From Beaufortia kweichowensis (taxonomy: Eukaryota > Chordata > Actinopteri > Cypriniformes > Gastromyzontidae): a DNA stretch of 64,000 nucleotides. The notes beneath the pieces are model-generated. The model was not told the origin of the DNA. It ran no database searches and saw only the letters and a program-made list of their open reading frames with translations. Within the stretch, counting starts at the first letter, position 1. Each line of letters opens with the position of its first letter. This document shows, in pieces, positions 25,621-38,239 of the stretch. The stretch spans positions 4,374,492 to 4,438,491 of the forward strand of contig CM032804.1 of NCBI GenBank assembly GCA_019155185.1, read 5' to 3'. The position numbers and the translations under genes were made by a program.

Positions 25621-26460
25621 CCGCTCCTTTACGCCAAACCAATTACAATTACCTCTCTAGACAAAGCTTGGAGTGACATCACTAATGCGCCAGTGCTGCG
25701 TGCGTGTCATAACAGTGAATTAATGTGGCGCTCCGCAAAGTGCGTGTTCCGTGTGCCGCCCGCTGCGACTGCAGTAATCAGTGTTTGTGAGTATGTAGAA
25801 GGCAGTTATTAGCTTGAGTAAACAGTGAGCAAGCTGTCCTGATTCCCACTGTGCTCGGCCTGCCGCCATTGCCACGAGGGGGGCTGATGGCAAGCCTATT
25901 CACACGAGCTCATCCGAACCCGTTCCACTCAATAGCACCGTCTCTGCGTGTCATTCCTGTCGCCTCCATTCCGTTTCATTGACAACACAGAGCAGACAGT
26001 GCTGGGACACGAGCCTCTCGCATTCTCCTGTGAGAATTCTGTTACAGGTGTGTTACCCGACACGGCTGTTTTCTCTGCCCTAATAGATGACTGGCTTAAA
26101 ATATTCTGTCAGTTTCTCGCCGAGCCGCTGAAAGGTCAGAGTTATCCAATCTCCGTCCGTGCCCGTCTCCATTTACCGTAATCATTCCGAATATGAGAAA
26201 TATGAAAGCCGTCTGGTCAGAGACACGAGACTGTTCTTTATTCAGCGCGCGAGGTGAAGATTTCCTCTCCGTTCAGTCAGCCTAATAAAAGCACGGTTTC
26301 GAGCGCTGGAGAATACTAATTACCCGCTGTTTACGATACCTTTCTTCATACAATCAATAATCACACAAAAGCGATGGAGGGCTCAGATCGCTCCAATAAC
26401 CATTAAAATTAAATTGGATGAAGTTCCTTAGAAATTCCTGAGGCGTCATGCATAATATTC
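25621..26460. promoter_or_regulatory. CpG-dense intronic block (candidate enhancer or alternative promoter)
   Basis: Hand count gives 48 CpG in 840 bp, roughly the number expected with no CpG depletion, whereas the AT-rich 480 bp around 24.2-24.7 kb holds only about two. Overall GC is only near one half, so this is not a classic GC-rich island. A 134-codon frame (25408-25812) and a 77-codon frame (25948-26181) show no family features. No TATA box or initiator is convincing. The composition suggests methylation-free or slowly evolving regulatory DNA; this is inference. Confidence 0.35.
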
Positions 26461-27666
26461 TGTACTCGAGACAACCGACTCTGTCTTTCATCTTTTTGTC
26501 TTTTGTTCTGTGTTCCTGTGTGGACGCCAGGCGCGTCGGAGTTCTAAGACAATTAATTAAGTGTCTGACAAAAGGGTCGTTTCATATGTTTCCACGTAGC
26601 ATAAAGATTCTCCCCAATCAATTCACTTGCTTCCTTCCTGCAGACATTTTGGAGACTCCAGAGTTTTCATCACAGCTTGTGCTCTGTCTTTATGTGCAAG
26701 AAAATTATTCTTACCCATTCGCCAACATTCAGGCTTAAATCTTGAGCCTGCGGTGGCACAGGGTGTAACGTCTGAGGTGGTGCTAGGCAAGTTGCTAAAA
26801 AAATACTTTTTATAATTGTTTTACATTATTAGACTTTCATAGTCTTACATAATGAAAGTGAAATGGATTGCTTTAGCTGAGAAAGAATGCTCACCAATAA
26901 AAAAGTTTTAGTCTTGTAACTGGCAAAATGGCATCTGAACAAAAGGTCAGACTTGTTATTGAGATGAAAGCTCAGAGGAAAACAGCATTGGTGTTAGCTG
27001 TGAAGTCCAAACGTTTTGATCTCACATTTTCTCTGTGTTAGTTTGGATAGAAAAAGTGTTAAATGAAACTGGTGACAGATGGCCAATCACATGGTGGACT
27101 GAATGTATCTTTGGTTAAGTAGGTGTGGCCTAAGTGAGACAAATATACACCATTAAAAGATGGCAATTGGATCGTGATACATTTCCTTGCTCATTTTCAC
27201 TTGTACCTAGCTTTCTTTTTGAATCAGTTTTCTGCATGTTGCACTGCACAACATATGAATAACAGTAATTTGGCATGACTGGTATTTTGCATAGCTGAAT
27301 ATGTATAATGAATGTTAATACACTCAAAATCCTGTCAGAAGATGTTACCAATTACAGTAATTATATGCACGTGGCACTCATTAAATAATGTGAAGCATAA
27401 GGCATGACTGAAGCACAAATTAGAAGCACTCTCAGTACCTTTAGATTTAGCCCATAAAAATGCCTTTTCATGTGAGATTCTGTAATTATGTTGCAGCACT
27501 TTCACTGTGGCGGCATGTGTAAATATTTGCTCTGGTTCTCTCAGCCACTTTATCTCTTTATCTCACGTGCAAAGAGCAGATGTTTGTGACTGATTGAATG
27601 CTTGAACGATTAATTGGAGTTAAATACCATCAGCCAGAGACTTAATCGTTCTCTAAAACATACCGA
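26461..27666. other. Unique to AT-rich intronic DNA
   Basis: No gene or repeat recognised. The segment near 26730-26800 (GCGGTGGCACAGG) looks retroposon-like but is too short to name. Confidence 0.5.
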
Positions 27667-27860
27667 CACAATCTCATGCCAATTTATATTTTGCAAGGTG
27701 GCTAATTCGTATGAATTTGTTTGATCTTATTTGTTCATTTCAGTAAAGTCTGCCTTTGTGTCAGTGGGGCTTTATTATTGCATTTTAATAATCGTACATT
27801 TTTGTATGAATCCTGCAAAGTTTGTTGCCTCTCAGAAATGTATGTTGTTGTTTTTTTGTC
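27667..27860. mobile_element. Partial element, 'ATCTCATG..AATT' family
   Basis: ACACAATCTCATGCCAATTT followed by ATATTTTGCAAGGTGGCTAATTCGTATG matches the left arm of the element at 53.7 kb. Its middle (GTGGGGCTTTATTATTGCAT and GTTTGTTGCCTCTCAGAAAT) recurs at 60.2 kb. The right arm is missing. Confidence 0.65.
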
Positions 27861-29056
27861 ACATCCATTTACATCTTGATTCACAGTATGCTGAAACATT
27901 TTTACAGCTTGTGACATAAACAGTTCACGCAGGCCAAACCTTTCTGAAAATCATCTCATGCGAGATGAGAGGAAACACTACATAGACTGGATTTGATTTA
28001 CTCAATTTACTCACATTTTATCCCAGCGCCTCTATTATTCAGCGAGTGTCCACCGGAGACCATTCTTAGAAGGTTTGGCACAAGTACATCACCTGTCAGG
28101 CTACATCGATTCACCCAGTGACTCAGCTGAAATAAAAAAGAGAGACATTGGTATGTTTAAGTACCGCTGCCCACCTCATAGTGTGTCTACTAACTCCTCC
28201 AGTGCTCTAAATGTGGCAAAGCCATTTGCTCAGCTTATAAAATGCTTGGCTGCCTCTATCCTCCTCCTTTTTACTTTAGCGAACATATTGGAACTCACAG
28301 TGCGTGTAAACCGTTAAATGCGGGGAACTCGGAGCATGTCTGAGCATGTCAGGAACCAGAAGGGCAAACTTAATTTTATAGCAGGAATGGTTTCTTTCCC
28401 CCCTTACAATGTACAGTATGTGTTTCCACAACAGTCTGTGTTTCTATTATAGCTGTCAGAGATTTATGGTATGTTACCTTGAGCTGACTTTAGTCTTTTA
28501 TTTTATCCATGACAGCTTGCAGTCAGGGCACTAAAATTGATTCTCGCTCTTACAAGAACAGGTATTGAATTGGCCCACCGGAAACATTTAATATAACGGT
28601 TGATAAACTTTGAGAAAGCTGAGGATGTGCTCTGTCATTTACAAGTAAACACAAGACAGCTCAGATGTTACTAAAAATAAAAAAATAAACATTTGCGTTT
28701 AAACAATTCCGTCCGTGATCAAGTATTACAGGGTTTAATCATTAAATTGTAGCTGTCAGTGGTTCGGCTTTCACATGATACTGTACATACTCAAACCGTC
28801 CACCTGTCATGAAACATGACATGTTTTATGCTACTATGACAGATGTTGTCAGTAGTCATGACAACACAATAATAACAGTTTGTGATGGTTCTAATAATGC
28901 TGTCATACGGCTGACCTTTGATCAGTGAGGGTCGTTGTAACAGTGTGACATCACATCAGTCAAACCCACAGTTCTGTGAGCTACATTTGTGTTATAATTG
29001 AATAGCATACACTTACTTTACATCTCGCACACAAATTTTATATACAAGAGTATATA
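27861..29056. other. Unique intronic DNA
   Basis: Several TGACA/TGTCA-rich words near 28810-28960, no gene. No repeat recognised. Confidence 0.5.
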
Positions 29057-29252
29057 TTTAAAGCTGCAATCTGTGTTGAAAACGGTCTCATTACTTAACA
29101 CATGTTTGCAATGGTAATCTTATAATATTGATTTATAAGTTGATGTGTTCATATAATGTCATTTGACTTTAAAACACATAAAGATAAGTGTGTATAGTAA
29201 ACTGCAATTGTATGTTTTAAGCAGAGATCAAACGTTTCGATTGCAGCTTTAA
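29057..29252. mobile_element. MITE with exact 14-bp TTAAAGCTGCAATC inverted ends
   Basis: TTAAAGCTGCAATC at 29058-29071 and its exact reverse complement GATTGCAGCTTTAA at 29239-29252 bound about 195 bp of non-coding DNA. Both outer edges carry TTAA. I recall similar 'TTAAAGCTGCAGTC' elements in cyprinids. The class is inferred from the ends only. Confidence 0.7.
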
Positions 29253-30695
29253 CAAAGTTATTGTGCACTTTATAATGTAGATTTACTAATTCCTTTCTAC
29301 AGCCTTCACATTTTGATAACTTCATTACTTTAGAGCATCTTTCTTCATCCATGTTCGGCCCTCACAAACATCTCAAACAGATTTCAGCTGAATTAGACAT
29401 TGTGCACATTTCCAGCCTCTTGCATGTTTGTTCATGAAACATTTTGTCTAGTTTGATTTCTGCTTTCTTTACCTACTAATTAGAGCACAATTTCATGTAA
29501 GTTTAATAAATTTTAACATTGAGCTTTTCTGTACAGTAGCTGACTTCGGCAGAATGTGGTGCTACTGTAGCAACATCAAGGTGAACGTTTGTATTTTGTA
29601 ATGTAAAGCCTGGATGCACTTTAATTGCATTTAAGCATCTGTCAAATGCAGTATACAGATTTCCCCTCCAGAATCAATCCGCACAAAGAATAGTGTTCAG
29701 ATTTTCTCTTAGCGTTATCTCTATATTATATAGCTACAGCGTGATTATATTTGACACATGTATTTAACTACTCCATGGATGTTTGAAAACATCTGCTTGA
29801 GAAAGCTGGTTTTAGTTGTTTGAAAAGAAAATCAAATAAACCGTAATCTGATAACGCTAGCAGTGAAGCAGGCATTCTGCAAATGAAATTTCACTGTCTG
29901 ATTTCAAAGTTCAGCTCGTCTCGTATATTCGGGTGTCTCAGCGTTGTCCTTTTGGCCTCTAAAGAGGTTTAGCTGATCCTGCTTTCCTGTCAGCGTCAGA
30001 TTATTTACAGCGTGCCGGGGGAAGCCCAGCCTCACTCTACTAAACGTACGTCTTTCATGTCTCAGCTCTGCACCACTGTGCTCAGAATCAAATGAGCACT
30101 GTTTTCTTTCTTCTGCACATCTCCTGAGAGACATTTGTTTCAAGGTTCAGAGGAATCGCACAGTTTAGTCGGGGTTTGAGGGCATTGTTTACTGCCTTCA
30201 CAACAGTCTTTAGAAACACTTTTGATAACTTATGATACTAAACCCTTTTTTTTAAGTTTCTCGCTTTTTCTCTCTGCAGCCGAGCTTTACTTTTCCACGT
30301 CATGTCTTTTTTGTCTTCTGACTGTTCAGTTTTTTGTTCTTGACCGGTTGTGTGCTTAAGGTGTTGTCTTTGATAGGATCTTTGAAGGCCAGCGATAACC
30401 TTTCAACATGCGTCTCCGTGTCACTTGATGAAAAGCCGAGAGGGGCTGAAGAGCAGAGAGGGATGAAAGTGCTCCTCACGCCCTTCCGGTGACATTATCT
30501 CAAGTGAGATACAATGAGAGTGGACGAGTGTTGGGTGCACAATGAACATCTCAGAAAAACTGAAGATAACATTGATCAAGGAGACAACGTGGACCCTACT
30601 AGTGAGCTATTCATCATCGACCTTGTTTTAGTACAGAGTCCATCTTAATGGTTGTGGCCAGGATGTGTCTTCATTTTGTCTTTGATCAGGATGTA
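29253..30695. other. Unique intronic DNA
   Basis: Mixed composition. The patch 29900-30130 is somewhat CpG-richer with a 79-codon minus-strand frame of no recognisable family. Confidence 0.5.
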
Positions 30696-30696
30696 T

Positions 30697-30728
<32 letters not shown>

Positions 30729-30729
30729 T
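30696..30729. repeat. Compound (AC)n-(AT)n microsatellite
   Basis: An AC run changes into an AT run and directly abuts the left end of a fold-back element fragment. Confidence 0.93.
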
Positions 30730-30730
30730 A

Positions 30731-30795
30731 TTTAAAGGAATAGTTTATCTAAAATTAAAATTCTCTCATATTTACTTACACTCCAATAAATATTT
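30731..30795. mobile_element. Left-end fragment of the TTAAAGG MITE family
   Basis: TTTAAAGGAATAGTTTATC, followed by AAAATTAAAATTCTCTCATA and TTTACTTACA, matches the left terminus with several substitutions. No right end follows. Confidence 0.6.
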
Positions 30796-32989
30796 TTTCA
30801 AAATTAATATTAAAATTCTGTCATGTTATATATGTGGCAAAAAGTTAAAGCTCCAATAAGCACATACATGAAAGAGTACAGTAATTAATAACTGTATGTC
30901 TTCTAAAGCAAATCAATATGTTTATAATATTTTATATTTATATAATAATATTTTGAACTTATTTGGCAAAATGAAGAAACAACAGATCATTTATGACAGC
31001 ACATCAATAACTTTGAATCTCACTGGTTCTCCCAATTTTGATTATGACAAATAGTTGAAAGACACACAAGAATCAATGAGATTTGAAATGATCATCATGG
31101 TGCCATATTTAAATGGAAATATTTTTATTCATAGTTAAAATTATTCATAGTTTAAATGTGGAGTGATGCTTCATAATGCTGTTCATTATGCTGTTTTGCG
31201 TTAGGTTTCCTTTCTCTATGTTTATTACTGCAAATGTGTTTTCTGTATATGTGTTTATTAATACACCCTGAGGAATGAGTCGAAAGAATGCAAACATCAT
31301 ATCACAGATGCTATCCAGAAAAAGCTTGTAAACTGCTTAGTGTATTGGAGAATACCTCAAAAATACAGTGTTCTGTTTTATTGTATATACTTATATGTGT
31401 ATATTGTATAACAAAAACACAAAACAGACATCTTTACAGACCACACTATATAAATGTATGTTTATGTGTGTGTGTATGCTATAAATATATAGTAGTTACT
31501 TTACAAACACCGTTAAAACTTCATCTTGAGGTTCCATGTTTCCATTCCATTACATCTGTTCTTGACAGACCTTAGCTTTGTGTAGGCACTCCCCTTTTAG
31601 CGCCTTTTCACCCGGGGCGTATTACTTACATGGTGGAACACAATGTCTCCATAAAGACTCAGTTGGGTTCATTCACAGATGTGTTCAGTTATGTTAGGAT
31701 GCCCTCTGTGAGGATGGTCCATACTTTAACAGCTGAAACAGCTTAATGAATAAGTAAAAAGCTCCATGCATGGTTTACCTTTGCTCTAAAATTATAAGTG
31801 GAAGTGCATCTCCCTGGGAGAGGTCTGGCCTGTACAGTACATTCACATCTTGTCTCTGAGAGAAATGTTTGCTTTGAGACTTTCTTCGGGTCCTTGCAGT
31901 AATGGCTTGTTAAGATCCTGGCACTATTTGTCCAGCAGATTTGCTTTTCCATTATGGATTAGCTTTAAATTCATACGTCCATTTAGAAAAGGGTGAGCCC
32001 TACATAAGTGCTTAAAGCCGTAGCTAGAGTTTTTTTTACATGAGCACCAGTAAAGCCACAGTATTATTATTAAGAGTTATTTATTGAATTTAATCTCTCA
32101 ATTGTAATATAGTGATATTTTTGGAAGTTATACTATTATGTATAGAGTAACCTATGTCTTTTTGTTTTTACACCCACTCGCTGTGATAAAGTAAACATTA
32201 GCTTGCAAAATATGTTTACTTAACCATTGTCGTATCGAAGGTGATACTTTCTATATATAGTCAGACATTTGCATGTGTTTTATTATAATGTTATGTTATG
32301 ATGTTATTATTAATATAATAATTGTACCAAAATCAAGTGGTCACAAAAAAGGGAGAGTGAAGTTGTGAGGTTTTCATTGGATAAATATTTGCAAAACCCA
32401 CAGATAGATGTAAAGATTATTAAAAAATAATTTTACATTTCTTTCTCTTAGGGGATTAGCCCAGAAAAAAAATCTTTTATAGCTCAGAAGACAATTGTTT
32501 ACATTAAAGGGCATTTAAATATAAATGAATAGGAAAGCATAGCTCAGAAAAGCTGCTTGAAATATCCATCATTTTACTGCACACTTGCTGTATATTGAGC
32601 ACAGTTTGATCTCTTCTGAAACTCAGGAGGAGACCCATGAAACTACTGGGTCCTTTGGGATAAAAATGTGAGAAGCTGAAAATGAGATTTTGGCCAAAGT
32701 CTTCATTTGTTTTTTACAATATTTAATCTTATTCATACGTAAAAGAAGTAATTTTTCTGTGCAATGTCCCGCAACAAAATAGGAGCCTGATGGAGGTCTA
32801 AAAAAGCCCCTGTAACCTGCTTTATAAACAGAAGAGTAACAGCAAAAAAGGAAACATATTGAAATCGTAAGAATACGGTGTGGCTTGCGGTTCTCAGGTA
32901 ATTATGGTGTGATATAGAGAAAACCCTTGACATGTGTAAGATTTCATTATCAGCTTTTCTGAGATGAAAATAGAATTACTCCTCACCTC
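30796..32989. other. AT-rich intronic DNA, no gene seen
   Basis: Low-complexity TA-rich sequence near 32270-32330. ATAGCTCAGAA occurs twice near 32.5 kb without a tRNA B-box. Confidence 0.55.
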
Positions 32990-33440
32990 TAAAACTGTTC
33001 ACCTGTATCCGTAATTTGATGAGTTTTGCTGGAGTTGCATTTCCAGGCAGCGTGTGCAGGCGAGTTCGTGCTCCGACAAAACTTCATCAGTACAAGGTGA
33101 GCAAAACAATATGGTAAGACAGATTGTGCAGACACCTCTCTCACCAGGACTCGTCACATCTCGTTTACGACACAGCGGTGGCGCTTCGATCGGGGGGCAC
33201 AAAGTGTTGACGTGGGTGTTCAGCCGACCCGTATTTCTGAGGTTTTGCAGATGCAGATTTGTCATTAAATGGAAAGAGAGGTGCCTATCTGTGGTCGAGT
33301 TGACGTGAGGCTGATTGTTATGGTGTGAGCGACCGGCTAATGATGCCTGGAGTAATGAGACTAGATCTGATGAGACTCGGATAGCAGTACCTATAGACAG
33401 ACTGTACACGCCATAGGGGTCTTTAATGCCTGGAGAGTCC
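32990..33440. promoter_or_regulatory. Candidate conserved non-coding block
   Basis: Unique CpG-retaining sequence (CACAGCGGTGGCGCTTCGAT near 33171). It carries a 147-codon minus-strand frame and an 84-codon plus-strand frame in the same place; neither resembles a known family. Confidence 0.25.
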
Positions 33441-35560
33441 ATTCAGTTAGAATTTAGATTTATCTCAACGGTGGTTGATCGAATGTGCGATTTAAAAGTC
33501 TTTTCTCATCAGCGCTCCATCCTGCAGCCGGGTTTATTTTAAAGCCAATCACTTGAACTGCGAATGAACTTAACATAATAAGTAGGTTGATTGGCTGATA
33601 ATACCAGAACAAACATATGCAGTTTCAAGCAACTAAAGCATCAAAAACAGATACATTCGGTATCAAAATATGAAATAAATTTTTAAAATTGTTCTATAAT
33701 GATTAACATTTTAACTGTCACTGTACATATTGAACATACAATACACATAAAAATGCAATTTTTAAAATTGTAAATATTTTTATTTTGTTTTGTCTTTTTA
33801 ATTTTAAAAAAAAATTTGAACTGTTTTTAAAAATAACATTTACCTTTTTTTTATTGTTATGAAAATGTGTATTTATTCTTGAGCCTATTCTTTGTCACGA
33901 ATGAAATATTAAAGTGAATAGTGAAATAGTGGAACAGTGACAGTTACCAGGTTAAAATATTTGCATGCACAAAAATGTATGCCGTCAGCAGCTACTCAAT
34001 GTGGTGTAATTATGACATTTACAGTACTAGTTGGGCTAGTAACCCTTGACGACTCTGACATGCACATGTTCTAAATACAGCACTACTTCCAATATATTTT
34101 TGTGAAATGTTTTTCCAAATGATTTTGGAGGGAGCCGATCACTTTCGGAAACCTATCAGGAGATGCATCTGGAAAGATTTTCGACAGCACCTGTGTTTAT
34201 GTTATTGTGATTTTGTGATGCACTAGCAGGCTAAACGCTTGCCATGCTCTGTTCATTCTCCGGTGGCGCTCAGCTGGATTGCAGAGTAGTTTGTGATTTG
34301 CACAAGTGTCTGCAGTAATGGGTGTCCCTCCCAGCCAGCTCCCAGCAGATGGCTGTGATTGGCATGACAAACACAACAGGGCTCTGGCTCTCAATTACAG
34401 CTCAAACCCAGTGTCTCTGTGGGGCTGCCACATCGATGAACTTCTCACACTAGTATCGAAAGATCAAAGTACACTAGGACCCATATAGAAGAAGAAATAA
34501 AATAAAATAAAATAAATAAATATAATTAAGCAAAACTGCTTCGCCCAAAACATTGTCCAGGCATTGTGCTTTAGGGAACAATTTAAACCTATTTCTGTTT
34601 CTAAAAGGGGTCATATGATGACAAATAAAATTTGCTGTGGTTTTTAGAGAGTTTATTATATTATAAAAACACACTGTACCTTCCAGGACCAAAAAAAGAT
34701 CATTGATTAAACCTAAGCCGCAAAATGGCTTGTCATGAAATCTGTCTGACATTAGAAATCTTACAGAAACTAATTAAGATAAAAAGATTATTCCAATCAC
34801 TAGAAGAAGTGCTGTTCATGGCCATGTGCAGCACATGTCACTCTGCATATCCTTTTCAAAGATCCCCAAGTTAAAACTAAGCGGATGAAGTATATTTTTA
34901 ACATATATATATATAGCATATTTCATAAAGGATTGTTTTGTAAACCTCTCACAATGGCTATTATTGAATGATGGGGCAGTTATAAACCGTATAGACGTTC
35001 TATCGGACACGCGCCTGGCCCGAAGTTAACTTCCAGTCTGTGTTTATTTATTAGTCTGGCTATTGAAAGTTTACCAGAAGTTAAGATTGGGCCAGGTAGT
35101 ATCGTTTGTTTTTATTGTTGGCATTGAAACCATATAAAGCCATAAAAATCATCCTGTAAATGGTTTATAAAGTAAATTATAAAAAAACTTCACTACTGTT
35201 ATAAGTGGACCTTAAGGGGAAAAATATATGAAAGGATGTGTGCTATGACCCTTTTAATATTGTTTTTTGATGGCAATATAGCTTTATGTGGCTAATACAA
35301 CCAATCAAGGTGTTCGGATGCATTAAAAATCTGTTTAATCTAAAATCTTTTGCATATTTTATTGTATTGAGGCTCTCTGAGGACAGGCCTCCAGAGATTT
35401 AATTGGCATTCAGAGAACACTGAATTTCCATTAATTTTTAAAACCAACGTCACACTTGCTTTTAACTGGAGAGCATGACGTTGCATGCTGATTTCGTTGG
35501 ATTTCCGGCACAAAGTGTGGAGAAACGTGTGACCCACTTTAAAGATAGGCAAGCAAACGG
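33441..35560. other. Mostly AT-rich intronic DNA
   Basis: T- and A-rich low complexity at 33660-33870. No gene seen. Confidence 0.55.
34494..34520. repeat. (AAATA)n simple repeat
   Basis: Tandem AATAAA-like pentamers with a degenerate end. Confidence 0.85.
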
Positions 35561-38078
35561 GTGAAGGGATGGAGTCCATCTGACCACCTTCTGAATCCCG
35601 GTTTCTCACTGTCTCGCTCCTGCGATGTCAAATAATCACCATCTACCTGTTTGTCTTTCTCCTGTCGTAATGCGTATGAATGAAGCGGGTTTTAAACACG
35701 GATAGAACCTGCCGTAAAGCCCATGCGGCTGGATTGTAAATGACCCCCGGTGATGTCGAACATCTACATGATACACGAGACATGTTGTAAAGAGTACAAA
35801 ACAACAAAACGTCTTTTTCTTATCAGATTTAAAGTATGTTGATCTTTATCTCCTGTTGGCGGTTACAGATGTCCCAATTGATTGTGCATCTATTTTTGCT
35901 TTCTTTTGTTGGCATGAAACAGCATGCAAAAGGTTTTTCACTACTACTTGAGCACATGGTATATCTTGAGAACCTCAAAGCTTTGAATGTCTTGTCATTT
36001 GCAGATTGATCTGCTTCAATCACACATCAGCCTTTATTTGGACTGATGAAGAGGATGAGCTGGTGAAGCACTCACCTCATTTAGGATTTCCATTTTAGTC
36101 ACAGCATGTCAAAGCATCATAGATTTTCTTTGACACCCCCTTTTGCTGATTACTGTGTTTATGAAACAGGCACGGTGCAGCCAGGCTCTGTATTTTCCTA
36201 AACATACCGCACAATGTCATGGTTTTTATCGTCGGCGAGGCACGACAAATACCGCTTTTATATATCCAAGGAGGCATTTAGTCATACCTCATTTAGTCTG
36301 AGGATACTCATCACGCTCAATTAGATACTCGGTGTTTTCCTTGTCATCCCTTTTAATAATAATTATAGGCTTTTATGCTCAAATCAAATAATTGTAGACA
36401 ACACACGTACACGCATGCATTCGGTGGTAAAGACGTCTGTTTGTGTTGCTTTCCGCTTGATTCTCTGCTAGCCGTAACTTCCAGTTATAGCCCTATACAA
36501 ATATGCTCAAAAATATCAAAGTGCTCATAAAACTCCATTATTCTTCCAAATGCCCTGAATTTGGTGGAATTTGAAGGGATTAATGGGACATGTAGAACTC
36601 TACAGAGCCCTGCCAACTCCAGATGTTACTGTGTTGTTATGATTGATGTTTACTGCCTTCCTGTTGGTGGGTGGTTTTTATTTTTAATTTGGCTTTATCT
36701 GTGAGGAAGATCCATCACGGCAAGCTCAATGCCATTTGACAGCTTTTGTTTCTCTCTCATTGACATAACCGTCAAAGTTACATGAATCTCCTTGAAGGAT
36801 CTTTTGTTTTTTTACTTTGCAATTAGAGTATGTTGATAGCAAGTGCTACGCAGGCATTACTGAAGCACAACACAGCTAAATTCTTTCACTGAAACAAGAG
36901 CAGTCCGTACAGACGTGACATCAAGCCGTTTTCAAATCCGGCTGAAAAATCCAGACCAGACCATGATTTTCATGACAGGAGAGTGTTCTATTATTTAATA
37001 TGGCTGCCAAAAGAACATAGATCCGCGATTTAAACCTCGCGAACATGGTTTCTAATGCGGATTACAGTCTTTACTGCTGGATTCAGAAGCAAAAATAAGA
37101 GCAGTAACCAGCTCTGCTGAATGTACAACTTGCTGTAATCCTCAAGCACATGTCTGATAAAAGATTACCCATGGGTAAGCCTTGCGTTCAATTTACCATA
37201 ATCAAAGAAAGAAAGAAACACAGATGAAAGATGAAAAGAAGAAATGGCCATTTGACCCATGCAAATCATAGTATTGTCTATTTCCAGAAAATTATAATTT
37301 ACTCCTCATTTCTCTTGACAATCATTAGGAGGGAATATTATGGTTTCCGGCCAAGTTGAGTATTCCAGAAATACCTGAAGGATGTAAAACATTTTTTCCA
37401 TATCAATGCATAATGCTTACAATAAACCAAAGATTTTTTATTTACCTGTTATTCTGAAGCTCTAACAATTGTACTGCTTTCCGAAAGTAATTCATCCTAA
37501 TGCTTCTTACTAGCTTCTGTTAGATCTACATCTCTTGTTTTATTTGTTTTTAAGTTTCAACCAGAATAGCAGGAAAGTTGGAATAATGCATTTTATAAAT
37601 AGGCCTACAATGAAAAGATGTTGCCATTTATTTTGATTCACTCTCTTCCCACAATTCACTGGGGCATAAAAAAATGTATGCTGTTGCATTCTTTGATTGT
37701 TTGTGTACACAGTTGTTGAACAACAACTGGTTTTAGTACATTGTTGTCCTATGATGTCAGGAAGAGTTTATTTCTCTACTTAAAATGATCAGATAGTTGA
37801 TTGTTTGTTATGTTTAGTGTACCAGATCCAAAGCTCTGTGTGAAGCGTTACAGATACATGATGATTGTGGAGCATCTATTTTTGTTTTTATAAAGAATGT
37901 AACAGTTTAAAGTTTTCAAAAGAACATTTGTATAATCAACGCACTTTTTTAAGCACAAAGAACAGAATGTTTAATGTTGAGAAAATAGAATGTCATTGTA
38001 ACATTGACTAATAATTAGGTTAAAAGATTAAATGGAAGTCCATCACAGGACAGTACAGTATTTGGGATCTAAATTTTT
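35561..38078. other. Unique intronic DNA, no gene seen
   Basis: CpG-richer patch at about 35570-35760, otherwise mixed to AT-rich. Short frames only. Confidence 0.5.
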
Positions 38079-38239
38079 ACACTGTAAAAAAATCTTTGCT
38101 GCCATAAATTTTTAAGTTCAGTCAACTTCTTTTTATGACTTAAAATGAATTAAAATAATGTAAAAACAGTTTAAATGATTTGTAAAGCCAAGTTGACTGG
38201 ACTTAAAAATTCAAGGCAGCAAAGAATCTTTACAGTGTA
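38079..38239. mobile_element. Palindromic MITE, ACACTGTAAAAAAATCTTTG ends
   Basis: The left end is ACACTGTAAAAAAATCTTTG plus CTGCC; the right end is GGCAGCAAAGAATCTTTACAGTGTA. Inner arms pair as well (TTTAAGTTCAGTCAACTT against AAGTTGACTGGACTTAAA). A flanking TA on each side would fit a Tc1/mariner-type source. Confidence 0.82.

Noticed and set aside
25408..25812. 134-codon plus-strand frame
   Set aside because: It starts in AT-rich DNA and runs into the CpG-dense block with no change in codon pattern. No domain was recognised.
32477..32560. Two ATAGCTCAGAA words resembling a tRNA A-box
   Set aside because: No B-box, no acceptor-stem pairing and no anticodon arm nearby.
32999..33442. 147-codon minus-strand frame
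   Set aside because: Cys/His content looks suggestive, but no zinc-finger spacing or family pattern fits. It overlaps an 84-codon plus-strand frame.
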